This document shows, in pieces, positions 9,763-18,866 of a DNA stretch of 64,000 bases (the first letter of the stretch is position 1; every line of letters starts with the position of its first letter). Source of the DNA: Lewinellaceae bacterium. Lineage in GTDB: Bacteria; Bacteroidota; Bacteroidia; Chitinophagales; Saprospiraceae. The stretch spans positions 100,001-164,000 of the forward strand of contig JADJYW010000019.1 in NCBI GenBank assembly GCA_016719605.1, in the 5' to 3' direction. The notes beneath the pieces were generated by a model that saw only the letters and a program-made list of their open reading frames with translations, searched no databases and was not told the DNA's origin. Position numbers and translations under genes: made by a program.

Positions 9763-9770
9763 TACATTTG
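9763..9770 (+). promoter_or_regulatory. -7 promoter element of the T9SS type B surface protein
   Basis: TACATTTG, an exact TAnnTTTG match, ends 35 nt before the ATG at 9806. It supports that start over the upstream in-frame codon at 9704. Confidence 0.5.
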
Positions 9771-9805
9771 GACATTCGTTTACCAGTAAACCCACGCTGC
9801 TCAGA

Positions 9806-12800
9806 ATGTTCAAAAGTTTGCTCGCCTTCGCCGGGGTACTGTCCGGCGTTTTCTTTGCCCCGCTTTCCGCCCAAAATTTCAGCATCGCGTACCAGACACC
9901 CGACCAGTTGGTCGTTTGCTCGACCGATACGCTTGGCGTCACGATCCAAAATAACACTGCCGTACCTGTAGCAGGCGCTCTGCTCGAACTCGAACTGCCG
10001 CCCGGCCTCGAGTACCTGCCCGGCAGCGCGAACGGCGCCTCGGAGTCCGATATTTCCAACCCGGAAAAACCTGTACTCGCCTTGCCCGATCTCGCGCCCG
10101 GCGTGCCGCTGACGGTGCGGCTACAACTGTCCGCTACCTGCAGCCTGGTGGAGGCCATCAACTCGGCCCAACTGTTCAGCGCCTTGCTGCGCGTGCGGGC
10201 CGGGGCCGTGGCAGAACAGGTAACGACCACCAATTTTCAGATACAAACCAGCCTGCTCGTCATCACACAAGTGGACAACGCGGTGCTGAGCGGCGAAAAG
10301 GGCGACGTGCTGACCCGCACCCTGCATGTGCGCAATACCCGCCTCGGCCCGGTGCGGCACTTGTTCCTGCGCGATACGCATGCGGGGGGCATCCGCATCT
10401 CGGTAGCCGGCGTGGTATGGGAGCAGAACGACACCATGCAGTACAGGGCCTACTTCGACGGGGCTTTTTTCAGCCAGTTTGGCAATGGCGACACCCTGCT
10501 TGACTTCGGCGAAACGCTTCTGATTCAGCAGACAATCGAGATCATTGACTGCGGGTTTCCGGAATTTACGACCCGATCCAGCATTGCGGCGGAGTGGAGT
10601 TGTACGGCAGTAGCGCCACCTTGTCAGGGAGATAGTGTGCTGGCGGATGTGCTGGTGAAAGCCTCGTCGTATCAACCCATTGTGACCTTCGAAACGTACT
10701 ATGCCCTGCCCTGGGATCATTGTGCGGAGCGGCCGCACGAGATGCGCCTTCGGATCGTGAATACCGGCTCGGCGCCCGCCACCAACCTCGTGCTCCAGAT
10801 CAACTCCGAGGCGCCGTCTGTTCTGGGCATGGACAAAAATTCCTTTCAACGGCACCAAAACGGCACGACTACCCCACTGCCCCCCAACCTGACAACCGAT
10901 ATGCCCATGGCGGAGTGCGGCGATACCCTGTCGGGATTTGTCACGCTCTTCATGCCGGAAATAGCCGCTTCCGATACCGTGGATATTTCCTTTAATGCTT
11001 TTTACTGTCTGGGAGACTGCAAACAACTCCTGCCTAAAATTCGGCTCAACTATTTTTACAACAAACCCTGTCCGCCAGGCGGCTTTGCTGTGGCCGATAC
11101 CGTGACCTTCGAGGCCCGGCCCGGCGATTACCTCAGCGCTTCCGTGACCTACGGGTTCGGCGACTGCCTGCGCAACGGCGAAACATACCCTTTCCAGTAC
11201 CGGCTGAGCTCCCTGCGTTTTTTGACCGATACCGGTTTCGTTTGGTTGAAAATAGACCTCCCTGTGGGCCTGGACTGGTCGCCCGACTGTCCGCCCCTGC
11301 TGGACGGCAAGGCCCCGGCTTCTTTTACCAGCACGCCGGTCGTCACGGATTATCCCGTCAATCGGGTGCTGATGGCGTTTGAATTGCCGCTGTCCGATTC
11401 CTTTTTTGTGTTCAATTTTTGTTTGAAAAATACCTGCCGAACCGATGCCTCGTATGTCTGGATTGACGGGGAAAGCCCGGAGTTTGGGGTTGATTTCATT
11501 GCATACGAACCGGTTTCCTGCATAGGGTGCGGCTATTTTCCGAAAACAACAGCCATGCTTTCGCAAACCCTGGATATTGATCTGGACTGCGCCGTGACAG
11601 CCTGCGATTCTTTTCCGCTGCAAACGGAATGCACCTGCCCGCCGCATATCGTAGGTCCATCCGGTCCGGGAGGAGGTTCTGTATTTCCGGGCGACACCAT
11701 TCTGTGCCAGGACATCCGGAATAGTCACGAAGCCTATCGCCTGAACTACGGTCTGGCCGACAACGACGACAACCGGCGTGCCGACCCGGCCGGGGTGCTG
11801 GACCTGAGCAAAGTGCGTCGCGATCGTTTTTTGCCCGGCGATACGATACGCAATGTCTTGTCCAGTAAAATCGTGTGTGGCGACACGATCCGAAGTTTGC
11901 AGTACCAGGTATTCACAGAAGTTATTGCCAGCGACTTCGGTTATGCCGGTGTGTTCGACACGTTCAGCATCGGCCCGGGCCAGACGGACGCCGCGCGGTT
12001 TGTTTTCACCAATCTGGATTTGCTGGAAGTGGCGGAAGCCGTGCTCACGGTATGGGATTCCAGTGCCAACGCCGTGTATTCCTGCCCGGTCTCGACGGTA
12101 TTTCCCTTAGGCGGTCGGTATGGGCAGGTGGCAGTGGTCAACACCAAACCCAGTCAGGTCATAGACGAACTCACGACCGCCAACTTCCCGTTCTACCTGC
12201 GTGTGGATTCCCTGCGGGAGCAGGGGTGTTTGCCATCGGATTTCATCCTTCGGGCCGGCGATTCGGTGACGCTTCGGGTTGATGTGAAACTCGGCTTCAA
12301 CTATAACCCGCGCAGCAAAGCGGGTACGCCATCGCTCGTCAACTTTGAGATGGGCTACAACACCAATGCCGGATACCGGGACCACAACTACCGCTACTAC
12401 GACACGCTGATGATGCAGTATTCCGGCTACATGGATTCGTTCAACGTGGCCACGTTCGGGATTCGGCCCTGCGAGACCTCCCAGCAGGTCACACCCTTTG
12501 CCTACGATATCCGCATTGCGCGTGAAAACCTGTTTCCCTGCGAGGTGCGCCCGCTGTCGGTTGTTTCCAATTACGACCTGATCATGTGGCCTCCGGGCCT
12601 GGTGCCCCAGTCTGCAACGCTGCTGTTTTTGAATATGCAGCCAAATATCCCGCTCTTGCAGAATGTGCCGCTACCCTTTTCGCTGGTTCCGGACTCCATG
12701 GTGCACGTTGATTTTTCTCCGGCGTACCTGGAACCGATTGACGAGGGATACGGGCTGCGCACCCGCCTCGTGTTCGAGCCGAGTTGTGCGCTCACCTATC

Positions 12801-15799
12801 CGGACTCGTCCGCCGCGTGGGTCACGATGACGTTTCCGGGCTGTATGGCCATGCCCAACCCGTTTACCCACGTTTTTGAAAATAAAATCGGCTTTTACAG
12901 CAACCATCCGAGGGATACGATCACGACAACCGAGCCGGCGCTGGATTTTCCCACAGACAGTATTTCGGCAAATGTCCTGCTCCGCAATCTCGCGCCGGCC
13001 ACCGCGCCCAACTACTGGATACAACTCGTCAATCCTGAAGGCGGCCTCACCAACCCGACCATCACCATACTCGGCACGGGCACGGTGCTCACGCCCAACG
13101 GCGGCATTTTCCAACTCGGCAACCTGCCCCCGTTCGGCCAGCGCGACCTGCGTATTTCCGCCACCAATACCTCCTGCGACCCGCAGCGCCTGCTGCTCAT
13201 CTACGGCTGGGACTGCCAACCGTACCTCCTGCCCGGCGCCATTTCCTGCGGAAAAGACACGCTCGAATTGTTGTTTCGACCCAGAAAACCGGAGATCGAA
13301 CTCGAACTTATCGGTCTTCCAGCCGGCCTACCCTTGTGCGATACGTCTGACTATTTTGTTTTGGAACTGTCCAACGCCGACCTCGGGCGGGCCTACAAAC
13401 CTTTCGTAAACATCGAGCTGCCGCCGGGCCTGCAACTTCTGGCCGGCTCCTGCGAAATGGCCTACCCGGCAGGCAGCGCTTTCGTGTCCATTCCCGACCC
13501 CACGGACGCCGGCAACGGCCTGCTCGAATGGAACCTCGCCGCTCTGCAAACCTTGTTGGATACTGCGGGCTTGCCGGGCGTCAACCTCGTTCCGCAAAAC
13601 AGCCTGCGCATCCGGTTCCGCGTGGTGGCCGAGTGCGGCGTGGTGTCCAATGCCCAATTGATCTTCGGCGCGCGGGCCGAGTGGTACTGCGGCAAGCCCA
13701 CCAACAGCCTGCGCAAGGCAAGCGACCCGATTATCGTGGAGGGCGTCATGCCCACCTATTCGGTACAAGTCAACGTGAACGAACCCGTCGGCGGTCCCGT
13801 GCCATGCAACGCCGAGCGCACCCTATCGGTCAGCCTGTTGCTCTCCGGCTCGGCCCTGCCCGGCGATAGCGTGTATGTGCACCTGCCGCCCGGCTATACA
13901 TACATGCCTGGCTCGTACCTGCCGGGGAGCAATGCCCTGCCCGGCGGACCGCAAGTATCAGGGGATATGCTGCGCTGGGCGTTGCCTGCGGCATTGCCCG
14001 CCAATACGATCGTACAATTTAGTTTCAACATCCTGTCCGGCGACATGGCGAACTGCGCCGGCGCACTCGTGCGCGTCCAGGCCCGCCAGCGCAGCGCGGC
14101 GTTTTGCCCGACGATCAACGACTTTTGTACCATCTATGTGGCCACCGGGGAAAGTCTGCTGCCCATAGCGCCATTTATTCCCGATCTGGCTATCACCGGC
14201 GCCTCGGGTAGTATTTCCAGTGCGGGGGCGGGGGTGTACACCGTGCTGGTGACGAACACCGGCGGCACTTCCGCACCGTTGTCGGTACTACAAATTGTAC
14301 GCGACGTGGACGGCAACGGCCAACTTTCGGCTGCCGACACCGTGGTGCTGACGGATTTTCCTGAAAAAAATCTCGCGGCCGGGGAAACACTCAGCCTGTT
14401 GCTTCAGTCCGCCAATCCGCTCGATCTGTGCAACCTGCTGGTGGTCATTCCGGCCGGTGAAAACTGTGCCTGCGACACTGTCGTTTTCCCGCTGCAAGCA
14501 GAAGCCGTGACCTACGTGCCCGAAAGTTTGTGTATTGGTGTCGGCACGACGGTTGGTTTGCCCGGAGGGCCAGTAGCCGGACACGCGTACACCTGGTCGG
14601 GCACTACCGCTCCGCCGTGTACCGATTGTCCGCAATTCGATTTCCTGCCGCCCGGGCCGGGGTTGTACACCCTGACGTTGACCGATGCCGGGCCAACCTG
14701 TACCGTGACGCATATTTTTTCCATTCAGGTAAACGAACCGCCGGCACTGCTTGCCGGGAACGCAGCAATTTGCCGGGGACAAAAGGTGGTTTTGGAAACC
14801 TCCGTGGCAGTATCGTGGCAATGGGCGGGGCCGGGCATCACCGATGCCGGATCGGCTACCCAAACCTTGCAGCCCGGGCAAAGCGCTACCTACTATGTGA
14901 CGGCCACCAATGCGGCCGGGTGTGTGCTGCTGGATTCCGTTTCAATTACCGTCTTTTTTCCCGATACCACCGACCTCGGCAAGCTGCGCACCTGCGAAGG
15001 CACACCGGTGGATGTTTTCGGCACGCCGACCGACGTGCCGGGGCTTTACACGCAGTTGTTGACCAATGCCAACGGCTGCGACAGTTTGGTTTTGCTGGAT
15101 TTGGATGTGACACCCAATACGGAAGAAAACATTTCCCGCTGTGCGCCCGATCCGGTTCTGGTGTTTGGCGAACCGGTGACGGAGGCGGGTGCCTATTGCC
15201 GGACATTTACCTCCAGCCTCGGCTGCGACAGCACGCACTGTGTGGTGGTCAGTGATTTTTCGATACCCGATTTGCCCGAGGAGGCCGACACGATTTACTT
15301 TTTGTCGGGAACTTCCGTCGTGCTGCCCGGCCCGGGTGGGTATACAAGTTACCTGTGGGTGCCTGCCGACGGCCTGAGTTGCACGACCTGTCCCAGCCCG
15401 ACGGCGACGCCACCGATGGACACCATGACGTATACTTTATTTGTGCGTACCGGCGACGATTGTCCGGACACGATTGTGTATCGGGTGATTGCTTTTCCGC
15501 CCTGCGACCCGGCGCGTATCCGCGTGCCCAATGTGTTCACCCCCGACGGCGACGGGGTGAACGACACATTCGCAGTTGTGCCTTTTGAGGGCGTGGAGGT
15601 GGTAGCCCGGCTGACGATATACAACCGCTGGGGGCAAAAAATATACGAGGCTACCGGGCCAACCGCGGCCTGGGACGGCACCACATTTGGCAAACCGGCG
15701 CCCTCCGATGTGTATGTGTGGTTGCTTGAGGTGCTGTGCGGCAGCGGCGGCGAGGAGGAGCGGAAATTCCGGAAGGGAGACGTGACGGTGTTGCGGTGA
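9806..15799 (+). CDS. Giant secreted protein with gliding-motility-type C-terminal (T9SS type B) domain
   Basis: The product is 1997 aa. The start was set at the ATG that opens a signal peptide (MFKSLLAFAGVLSGVFFAPLSAQ). An in-frame TTG-type start at 9704 would add an unlikely 34-residue leader. The body repeats DUF11/CARDB-like beta-sandwich modules, recognisable by phrases such as LELPPGLEYLPGSANG (near residue 55) and VHLPPGYTYMPGSYLPGSN (near 1357). These are followed by cysteine-containing PKD-like segments. The end has the CHU_C signature: PNVFTPDGDGVNDTF, IYNRWGQKIYE, WDGTTFGKPAPSDVYVW. In this phylum that domain routes proteins through the type IX secretion system to the cell surface. 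Probable adhesin or matrix component; no enzymatic domain seen. Monocistronic: the next gene is convergent. Confidence 0.88.
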   Translation: MFKSLLAFAGVLSGVFFAPLSAQNFSIAYQTPDQLVVCSTDTLGVTIQNNTAVPVAGALLELELPPGLEYLPGSANGASESDISNPEKPVLALPDLAPGVPLTVRLQLSATCSLVEAINSAQLFSALLRVRAGAVAEQVTTTNFQIQTSLLVITQVDNAVLSGEKGDVLTRTLHVRNTRLGPVRHLFLRDTHAGGIRISVAGVVWEQNDTMQYRAYFDGAFFSQFGNGDTLLDFGETLLIQQTIEIIDCGFPEFTTRSSIAAEWSCTAVAPPCQGDSVLADVLVKASSYQPIVTFETYYALPWDHCAERPHEMRLRIVNTGSAPATNLVLQINSEAPSVLGMDKNSFQRHQNGTTTPLPPNLTTDMPMAECGDTLSGFVTLFMPEIAASDTVDISFNAFYCLGDCKQLLPKIRLNYFYNKPCPPGGFAVADTVTFEARPGDYLSASVTYGFGDCLRNGETYPFQYRLSSLRFLTDTGFVWLKIDLPVGLDWSPDCPPLLDGKAPASFTSTPVVTDYPVNRVLMAFELPLSDSFFVFNFCLKNTCRTDASYVWIDGESPEFGVDFIAYEPVSCIGCGYFPKTTAMLSQTLDIDLDCAVTACDSFPLQTECTCPPHIVGPSGPGGGSVFPGDTILCQDIRNSHEAYRLNYGLADNDDNRRADPAGVLDLSKVRRDRFLPGDTIRNVLSSKIVCGDTIRSLQYQVFTEVIASDFGYAGVFDTFSIGPGQTDAARFVFTNLDLLEVAEAVLTVWDSSANAVYSCPVSTVFPLGGRYGQVAVVNTKPSQVIDELTTANFPFYLRVDSLREQGCLPSDFILRAGDSVTLRVDVKLGFNYNPRSKAGTPSLVNFEMGYNTNAGYRDHNYRYYDTLMMQYSGYMDSFNVATFGIRPCETSQQVTPFAYDIRIARENLFPCEVRPLSVVSNYDLIMWPPGLVPQSATLLFLNMQPNIPLLQNVPLPFSLVPDSMVHVDFSPAYLEPIDEGYGLRTRLVFEPSCALTYPDSSAAWVTMTFPGCMAMPNPFTHVFENKIGFYSNHPRDTITTTEPALDFPTDSISANVLLRNLAPATAPNYWIQLVNPEGGLTNPTITILGTGTVLTPNGGIFQLGNLPPFGQRDLRISATNTSCDPQRLLLIYGWDCQPYLLPGAISCGKDTLELLFRPRKPEIELELIGLPAGLPLCDTSDYFVLELSNADLGRAYKPFVNIELPPGLQLLAGSCEMAYPAGSAFVSIPDPTDAGNGLLEWNLAALQTLLDTAGLPGVNLVPQNSLRIRFRVVAECGVVSNAQLIFGARAEWYCGKPTNSLRKASDPIIVEGVMPTYSVQVNVNEPVGGPVPCNAERTLSVSLLLSGSALPGDSVYVHLPPGYTYMPGSYLPGSNALPGGPQVSGDMLRWALPAALPANTIVQFSFNILSGDMANCAGALVRVQARQRSAAFCPTINDFCTIYVATGESLLPIAPFIPDLAITGASGSISSAGAGVYTVLVTNTGGTSAPLSVLQIVRDVDGNGQLSAADTVVLTDFPEKNLAAGETLSLLLQSANPLDLCNLLVVIPAGENCACDTVVFPLQAEAVTYVPESLCIGVGTTVGLPGGPVAGHAYTWSGTTAPPCTDCPQFDFLPPGPGLYTLTLTDAGPTCTVTHIFSIQVNEPPALLAGNAAICRGQKVVLETSVAVSWQWAGPGITDAGSATQTLQPGQSATYYVTATNAAGCVLLDSVSITVFFPDTTDLGKLRTCEGTPVDVFGTPTDVPGLYTQLLTNANGCDSLVLLDLDVTPNTEENISRCAPDPVLVFGEPVTEAGAYCRTFTSSLGCDSTHCVVVSDFSIPDLPEEADTIYFLSGTSVVLPGPGGYTSYLWVPADGLSCTTCPSPTATPPMDTMTYTLFVRTGDDCPDTIVYRVIAFPPCDPARIRVPNVFTPDGDGVNDTFAVVPFEGVEVVARLTIYNRWGQKIYEATGPTAAWDGTTFGKPAPSDVYVWLLEVLCGSGGEEERKFRKGDVTVLR

Positions 15800-15802
15800 T
15801 TG

Positions 15803-16561
15803 TTACAGGTCAAAATTGGGCGACAGTTGCTCCGCGTCCCGGGCATAAAATTCATTGATGATGCGCACCACGTCTTCCGGGTCGTCGGTGATGTGGAGCA
15901 GATTCATGTCACTTGGCGCAATGTTGTGGTGGCGGTTGAGCATGACTTCCACGATCCAGTCTTTCAGGCCTGTCCAGAATTCGGTGCCGAGGAGTACGAT
16001 GGGGACGGGAGTGATCGTCTTGGTTTGCACCAGGGTGAGCACTTCGAACAGCTCGTCGAGCGTACCGAAACCGCCGGGCATGACCACGAATCCCTGGGCG
16101 TATTTGACGAACATAACCTTGCGGACGAAGAAATAGCGGTGTTTGATATTCAGTGCAGGGGCGATGAACGGATTGTGGCTTTGCTCGAAGGGGAGGTCGA
16201 TATTGAGGCCAACGGAAGTGCCGCTTTTCATCCAGGCGCCTTTGTTGCCGGCTTCCATGATACCGGGGCCGCCGCCGGTGATGATGCCGTAACCTTCTTC
16301 GGAGAGGCGGGATGCCACTTTGGTGGCCAGTTCGTAGTAAAACGTGCCCGGCTTGGTGCGCGCCGAACCAAAAATCGAAATGCAAGGCCCGACGCGGTTG
16401 AGCACTTCGAAACCTTCCACAAACTCGGCCATCACCTTGAACATCGTCCAGGCGTTTTCGCCGCGGAGGTTCTTCCATTTTTTCATTTTTCCGGGTACGC
16501 GCACGCCATTTTCGTGTGGGGTAGTTTCTTCGGCGGATGTTTCTTTTTCTAAATTTTCCAT
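15803..16561 (-). CDS. LOG-family (TIGR00730) nucleotide 5'-monophosphate phosphoribohydrolase-like protein
   Basis: A 252-aa Rossmann-fold protein. The body starts near residue 60 with ISIFGSARTKPGTFYYE, followed by GYGIITGGGPGIMEAGNKGA and the family hallmark MPGGFGTLDELFE, the PGGxGTxxE motif that forms the active site. Members, once mislabelled lysine decarboxylases, cleave nucleoside 5'-monophosphates (the LOG/cytokinin-activating reaction) or are uncharacterised. The N-terminal 50 residues are charged and not conserved. It ends 3 bp from the stop of the convergent giant protein gene. Substrate unknown. Confidence 0.9.
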   Translation of the reverse strand: MENLEKETSAEETTPHENGVRVPGKMKKWKNLRGENAWTMFKVMAEFVEGFEVLNRVGPCISIFGSARTKPGTFYYELATKVASRLSEEGYGIITGGGPGIMEAGNKGAWMKSGTSVGLNIDLPFEQSHNPFIAPALNIKHRYFFVRKVMFVKYAQGFVVMPGGFGTLDELFEVLTLVQTKTITPVPIVLLGTEFWTGLKDWIVEVMLNRHHNIAPSDMNLLHITDDPEDVVRIINEFYARDAEQLSPNFDL

Positions 16562-16583
16562 ATCGTATCAGATTATTGTTGGG

Positions 16584-16612
16584 AAAAAAAAGCCCGCCGG
16601 GTTGCGGCGGGC
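16584..16612 (-). terminator. Terminator downstream of the nitrilase gene
   Basis: On the minus strand a GCCCGCCG/CGGCGGGC stem (16592-16612, 5-nt loop) is followed by a run of eight T's. It lies between the nitrilase stop and the LOG-family start, so it separates the two minus-strand genes. Confidence 0.8.
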
Positions 16613-16682
16613 CTGCGTTTCTTGTGTTGGGCGGCAAAGTTGTTCAAAAAAATGCGGGAAATGCAAGTTTTTGGGCTTCAAA

Positions 16683-16746
16683 GTACCTACGGACGGAAGT
16701 CCGCAGTTGCACTATGTGGTGCTGCGGACTGAAGCCCGCAGGGTAC
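16683..16746. repeat. Imperfect palindrome overlapping the 3' end of the nitrilase gene
   Basis: About 64 bp. The outer arms GTACC/GGTAC and the inner arms GTCCGCAG/CTGCGGAC pair around a short centre. It supplies the last 11 codons or so and the stop of the minus-strand nitrilase gene. Confidence 0.7.
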
Positions 16747-17512
16747 TGATCTGAAACACATCGGCATCTTCCAGGAACGGCAATTGCCGGCGATACCGGC
16801 GCATCGCTTCCAGGTCTAATATCCCGGTGTACATGCCTGCTGCGCCGCTGATTTGGCCAAGGGCCAGGCCGGTGTGGTCCCAAATGCCGGAGTCGCCCTG
16901 GTACTCGTGTCCGTTGCCGTCTGCTCCCACGATATTGACGGCCCCGACGTAGCACTGGTTTTCGATGGCCCGGGCAGGCAACAGGCTGCGCCAATGATGT
17001 CCGCGGCGGGCGGGCCAGTTGGCGACGTACAGCAGCAGGTCGTACGGCTCGGTCTTGTCCTGCCGGCTCCAGACTGGAAAACGCAGGTCGTAGCAAATCA
17101 GGGGGCAGATGCGCCAGCCCAGCCATTCGGTTACGAGGCGTTCCGAGCCGGGGGTGTACGTTTCGTGTTCGCCGGCGAGGCCAAACAGGTGGCGTTTGTC
17201 GTAGCAGTTGGCCTGCCCATTGGGGCGTATAAAAACCAGGCGGTTGTAGTAGCGGTCGTTTTCCCGGCAAATAAAACTCCCGACGACGGCGGCCCCGAGC
17301 CGGGTTGCTTGTTCGCGCAGCCAGTGCATCGTGGGGCCGGCCATATCTTCCGCCAGCGCCGCGGAATTCATGGAAAAACCGGTGGTAAACATTTCAGGCA
17401 AAACGATCAGGTCCGTTTGGCCGGCTAAGGGGGCCAGTTTTTCGGCAAGCATGGCCCGGTTGGCCGTGGGGTTTTCCCAGTGGAGGTCGGTTTGTACGAT
17501 GGTGAGGCGCAT
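16712..17512 (-). CDS. Nitrilase-superfamily carbon-nitrogen hydrolase (omega-amidase/YafV-like)
   Basis: A 266-aa cytosolic enzyme with the complete nitrilase triad: Glu in IVLPEMFTTGFSM (about residue 40), Lys in CYDKRHLFGLAGEHE (about 110) and Cys in CPLICYDLRFPVWSR (about 143). The LPEMFTTGFSM and LRFPVWSR spellings are typical of the YafV/omega-amidase branch, which deaminates alpha-keto acid amides arising from glutamine transamination and methionine salvage. The C-terminal end (ISTLRASVRSTT) is encoded by a palindromic element and looks acquired. The CoA-binding gene lies 26 bp upstream on the same strand, so the two may be co-transcribed. Confidence 0.9.
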   Translation of the reverse strand: MRLTIVQTDLHWENPTANRAMLAEKLAPLAGQTDLIVLPEMFTTGFSMNSAALAEDMAGPTMHWLREQATRLGAAVVGSFICRENDRYYNRLVFIRPNGQANCYDKRHLFGLAGEHETYTPGSERLVTEWLGWRICPLICYDLRFPVWSRQDKTEPYDLLLYVANWPARRGHHWRSLLPARAIENQCYVGAVNIVGADGNGHEYQGDSGIWDHTGLALGQISGAAGMYTGILDLEAMRRYRRQLPFLEDADVFQISTLRASVRSTT

Positions 17513-17538
17513 GGTATTCGTAGTGATGAGCGATGAAA

Positions 17539-17898
17539 TCAGTAATTTCCAATGGCCAGCATGACCAGCGTGCAGCCTTCCACGGTTTCGATGCCTTGTG
17601 CCTGGGCCAATTCCTCCAGTTCGGGGTTTTCGGTACCGGGGTTGAAAATGATACGCCGGGGTTTGAGGGAAAGGATATAGTCGTAATAATCGGGCTGGCG
17701 CTGCGGGCCGATGTACAGCGTGACGGTATCCACATCCGGCGCCTCGGGCATGCCCTGGAGGATGGTCTGGTCTGCTACCTCGCCCGGTCGGATGCCTACC
17801 GGAACCGTCTCGTGTCCGTGTTTTTTCAGGGCGTGCATGGCTAAGTAAGCATAGCGGCCTGGATTAGGCGTGGCGCCCAGCACAAGTGTTTTTTTCAT
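17539..17898 (-). CDS. CoA-binding domain protein (YccU-like)
   Basis: A 119-aa single-domain Rossmann protein. The start was set at the ATG preceding KKTLVLGATPNPGRYAYLA, the usual opening. An upstream in-frame start would add 31 residues lying in the intergenic region. The motifs PVGIRPGEVAD, YIGPQRQPDYYDYILSLKPRRIIFNPGTEN and VEGCTLVML are typical of stand-alone CoA_binding (succinyl-CoA synthetase alpha-like) proteins. Function unknown; probably binds a CoA or nucleotide ligand. Divergent from dcd. Confidence 0.88.
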   Translation of the reverse strand: MKKTLVLGATPNPGRYAYLAMHALKKHGHETVPVGIRPGEVADQTILQGMPEAPDVDTVTLYIGPQRQPDYYDYILSLKPRRIIFNPGTENPELEELAQAQGIETVEGCTLVMLAIGNY

Positions 17899-17951
17899 GC
17901 GGTGAAGAACGGGCATTTTCACTAAATGTTCGCCGGGCAACCCCAAACCGG

Positions 17952-17959
17952 TACATTTG
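17952..17959 (+). promoter_or_regulatory. -7 promoter element of dcd
   Basis: TACATTTG followed by CG, an exact TAnnTTTG match, ends 50 nt before the dcd start. No clear -33 box is seen. Confidence 0.55.
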
Positions 17960-18009
17960 CGCCCCGCTTCCAACAAGTGCAATTCGTTCATCGTAATTCG
18001 TCAATCCCA

Positions 18010-18546
18010 ATGATTCTTACCGACAAAAAAATTCTCGAAGCCATCGAAGCCCGCGAGATCGTCATTGAGCCGTTTCGCCGCGAGTGCCTCGGCACCAACT
18101 CCTACGACGTGCACCTCGGCAAGTATCTCGCCGTGTACCGCGATCGGGTGCTGGATGCCAAAAAACACAATCCGATCGAATCGCTGGAAATACCGGAAGC
18201 GGGTTTTTTGCTTCAGCCCGGCACGTTGTATCTCGGCGTGACGGAGGAGTACACCGAAACGCATGCCACGGTACCATTTCTGGAGGGCAAGAGCAGCATC
18301 GGTCGTTTGGGTATTGACATACACGCCACGGCAGGCAAGGGCGACGTAGGTTTTTCCAACCACTGGACGCTGGAAATTTCCTGTGTGCAACCCGTTCGGG
18401 TGTATGCAGGTATGCCCATCGGGCAATTGATCTACTTCGCCATTGAGGGCGGCATCGAAAACTACTACAACCGCAAGCCCAACGCCAAGTACAACCAGCG
18501 CAGCGACAAGCCGATGGAGAGTATGATGTGGAAGAATTTTGGTTGA
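18010..18546 (+). CDS. dcd: dCTP deaminase
   Basis: A 178-aa enzyme converting dCTP to dUTP (plus ammonia) for thymidylate synthesis. It has the trimeric dUTPase-like fold signatures: GTNSYDVHLGKYLAVY (residues about 29-44), LLQPGTLYLGVTEE, the active-site LEGKSSIGRLGIDIHATAG with the catalytic Glu a little further on, and FSNHWTLEISC. The length equals the family norm. The start at MILTDKKI is standard; in-frame codons further upstream belong to the leader between promoter and gene. A single gene with its own promoter. Confidence 0.95.
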   Translation: MILTDKKILEAIEAREIVIEPFRRECLGTNSYDVHLGKYLAVYRDRVLDAKKHNPIESLEIPEAGFLLQPGTLYLGVTEEYTETHATVPFLEGKSSIGRLGIDIHATAGKGDVGFSNHWTLEISCVQPVRVYAGMPIGQLIYFAIEGGIENYYNRKPNAKYNQRSDKPMESMMWKNFG

Positions 18547-18866
18547 GCGGAAATGTAACAGGACTACCGCTTGCGCTGTATTGATGAAGAAATGCCGATA
18601 GCAGCCAAAAGAGATTTCAGCCGGGCAGGCGACTTGCCGGGAACTACTGCGATCTTTGTTTTTTGAGAAATGCCGGGTTGCTGCATGCTGCGAGCGAGAA
18701 TCAACCTACTTGTGGACCGGCCCGGGCGGGTTGTCTCCAGGCCGGCAATCCAGTCGTTTCCCCCCGTTTCATGAAAGCGCTTACCTGCTCTGCCGCATCT
18801 TGGCAAGTTTATTGGTGTTTTTTACATCCTGGTATTTTTTGATGATCGTTAAAACCTTCTGTTCTC
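18547..18866. other. Intergenic region, no gene seen
   Basis: 320 bp between dcd and the SprB-repeat gene. No convincing open frame, palindrome or exact TAnnTTTG element was found. It should hold the promoter of the downstream gene. Confidence 0.5.
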
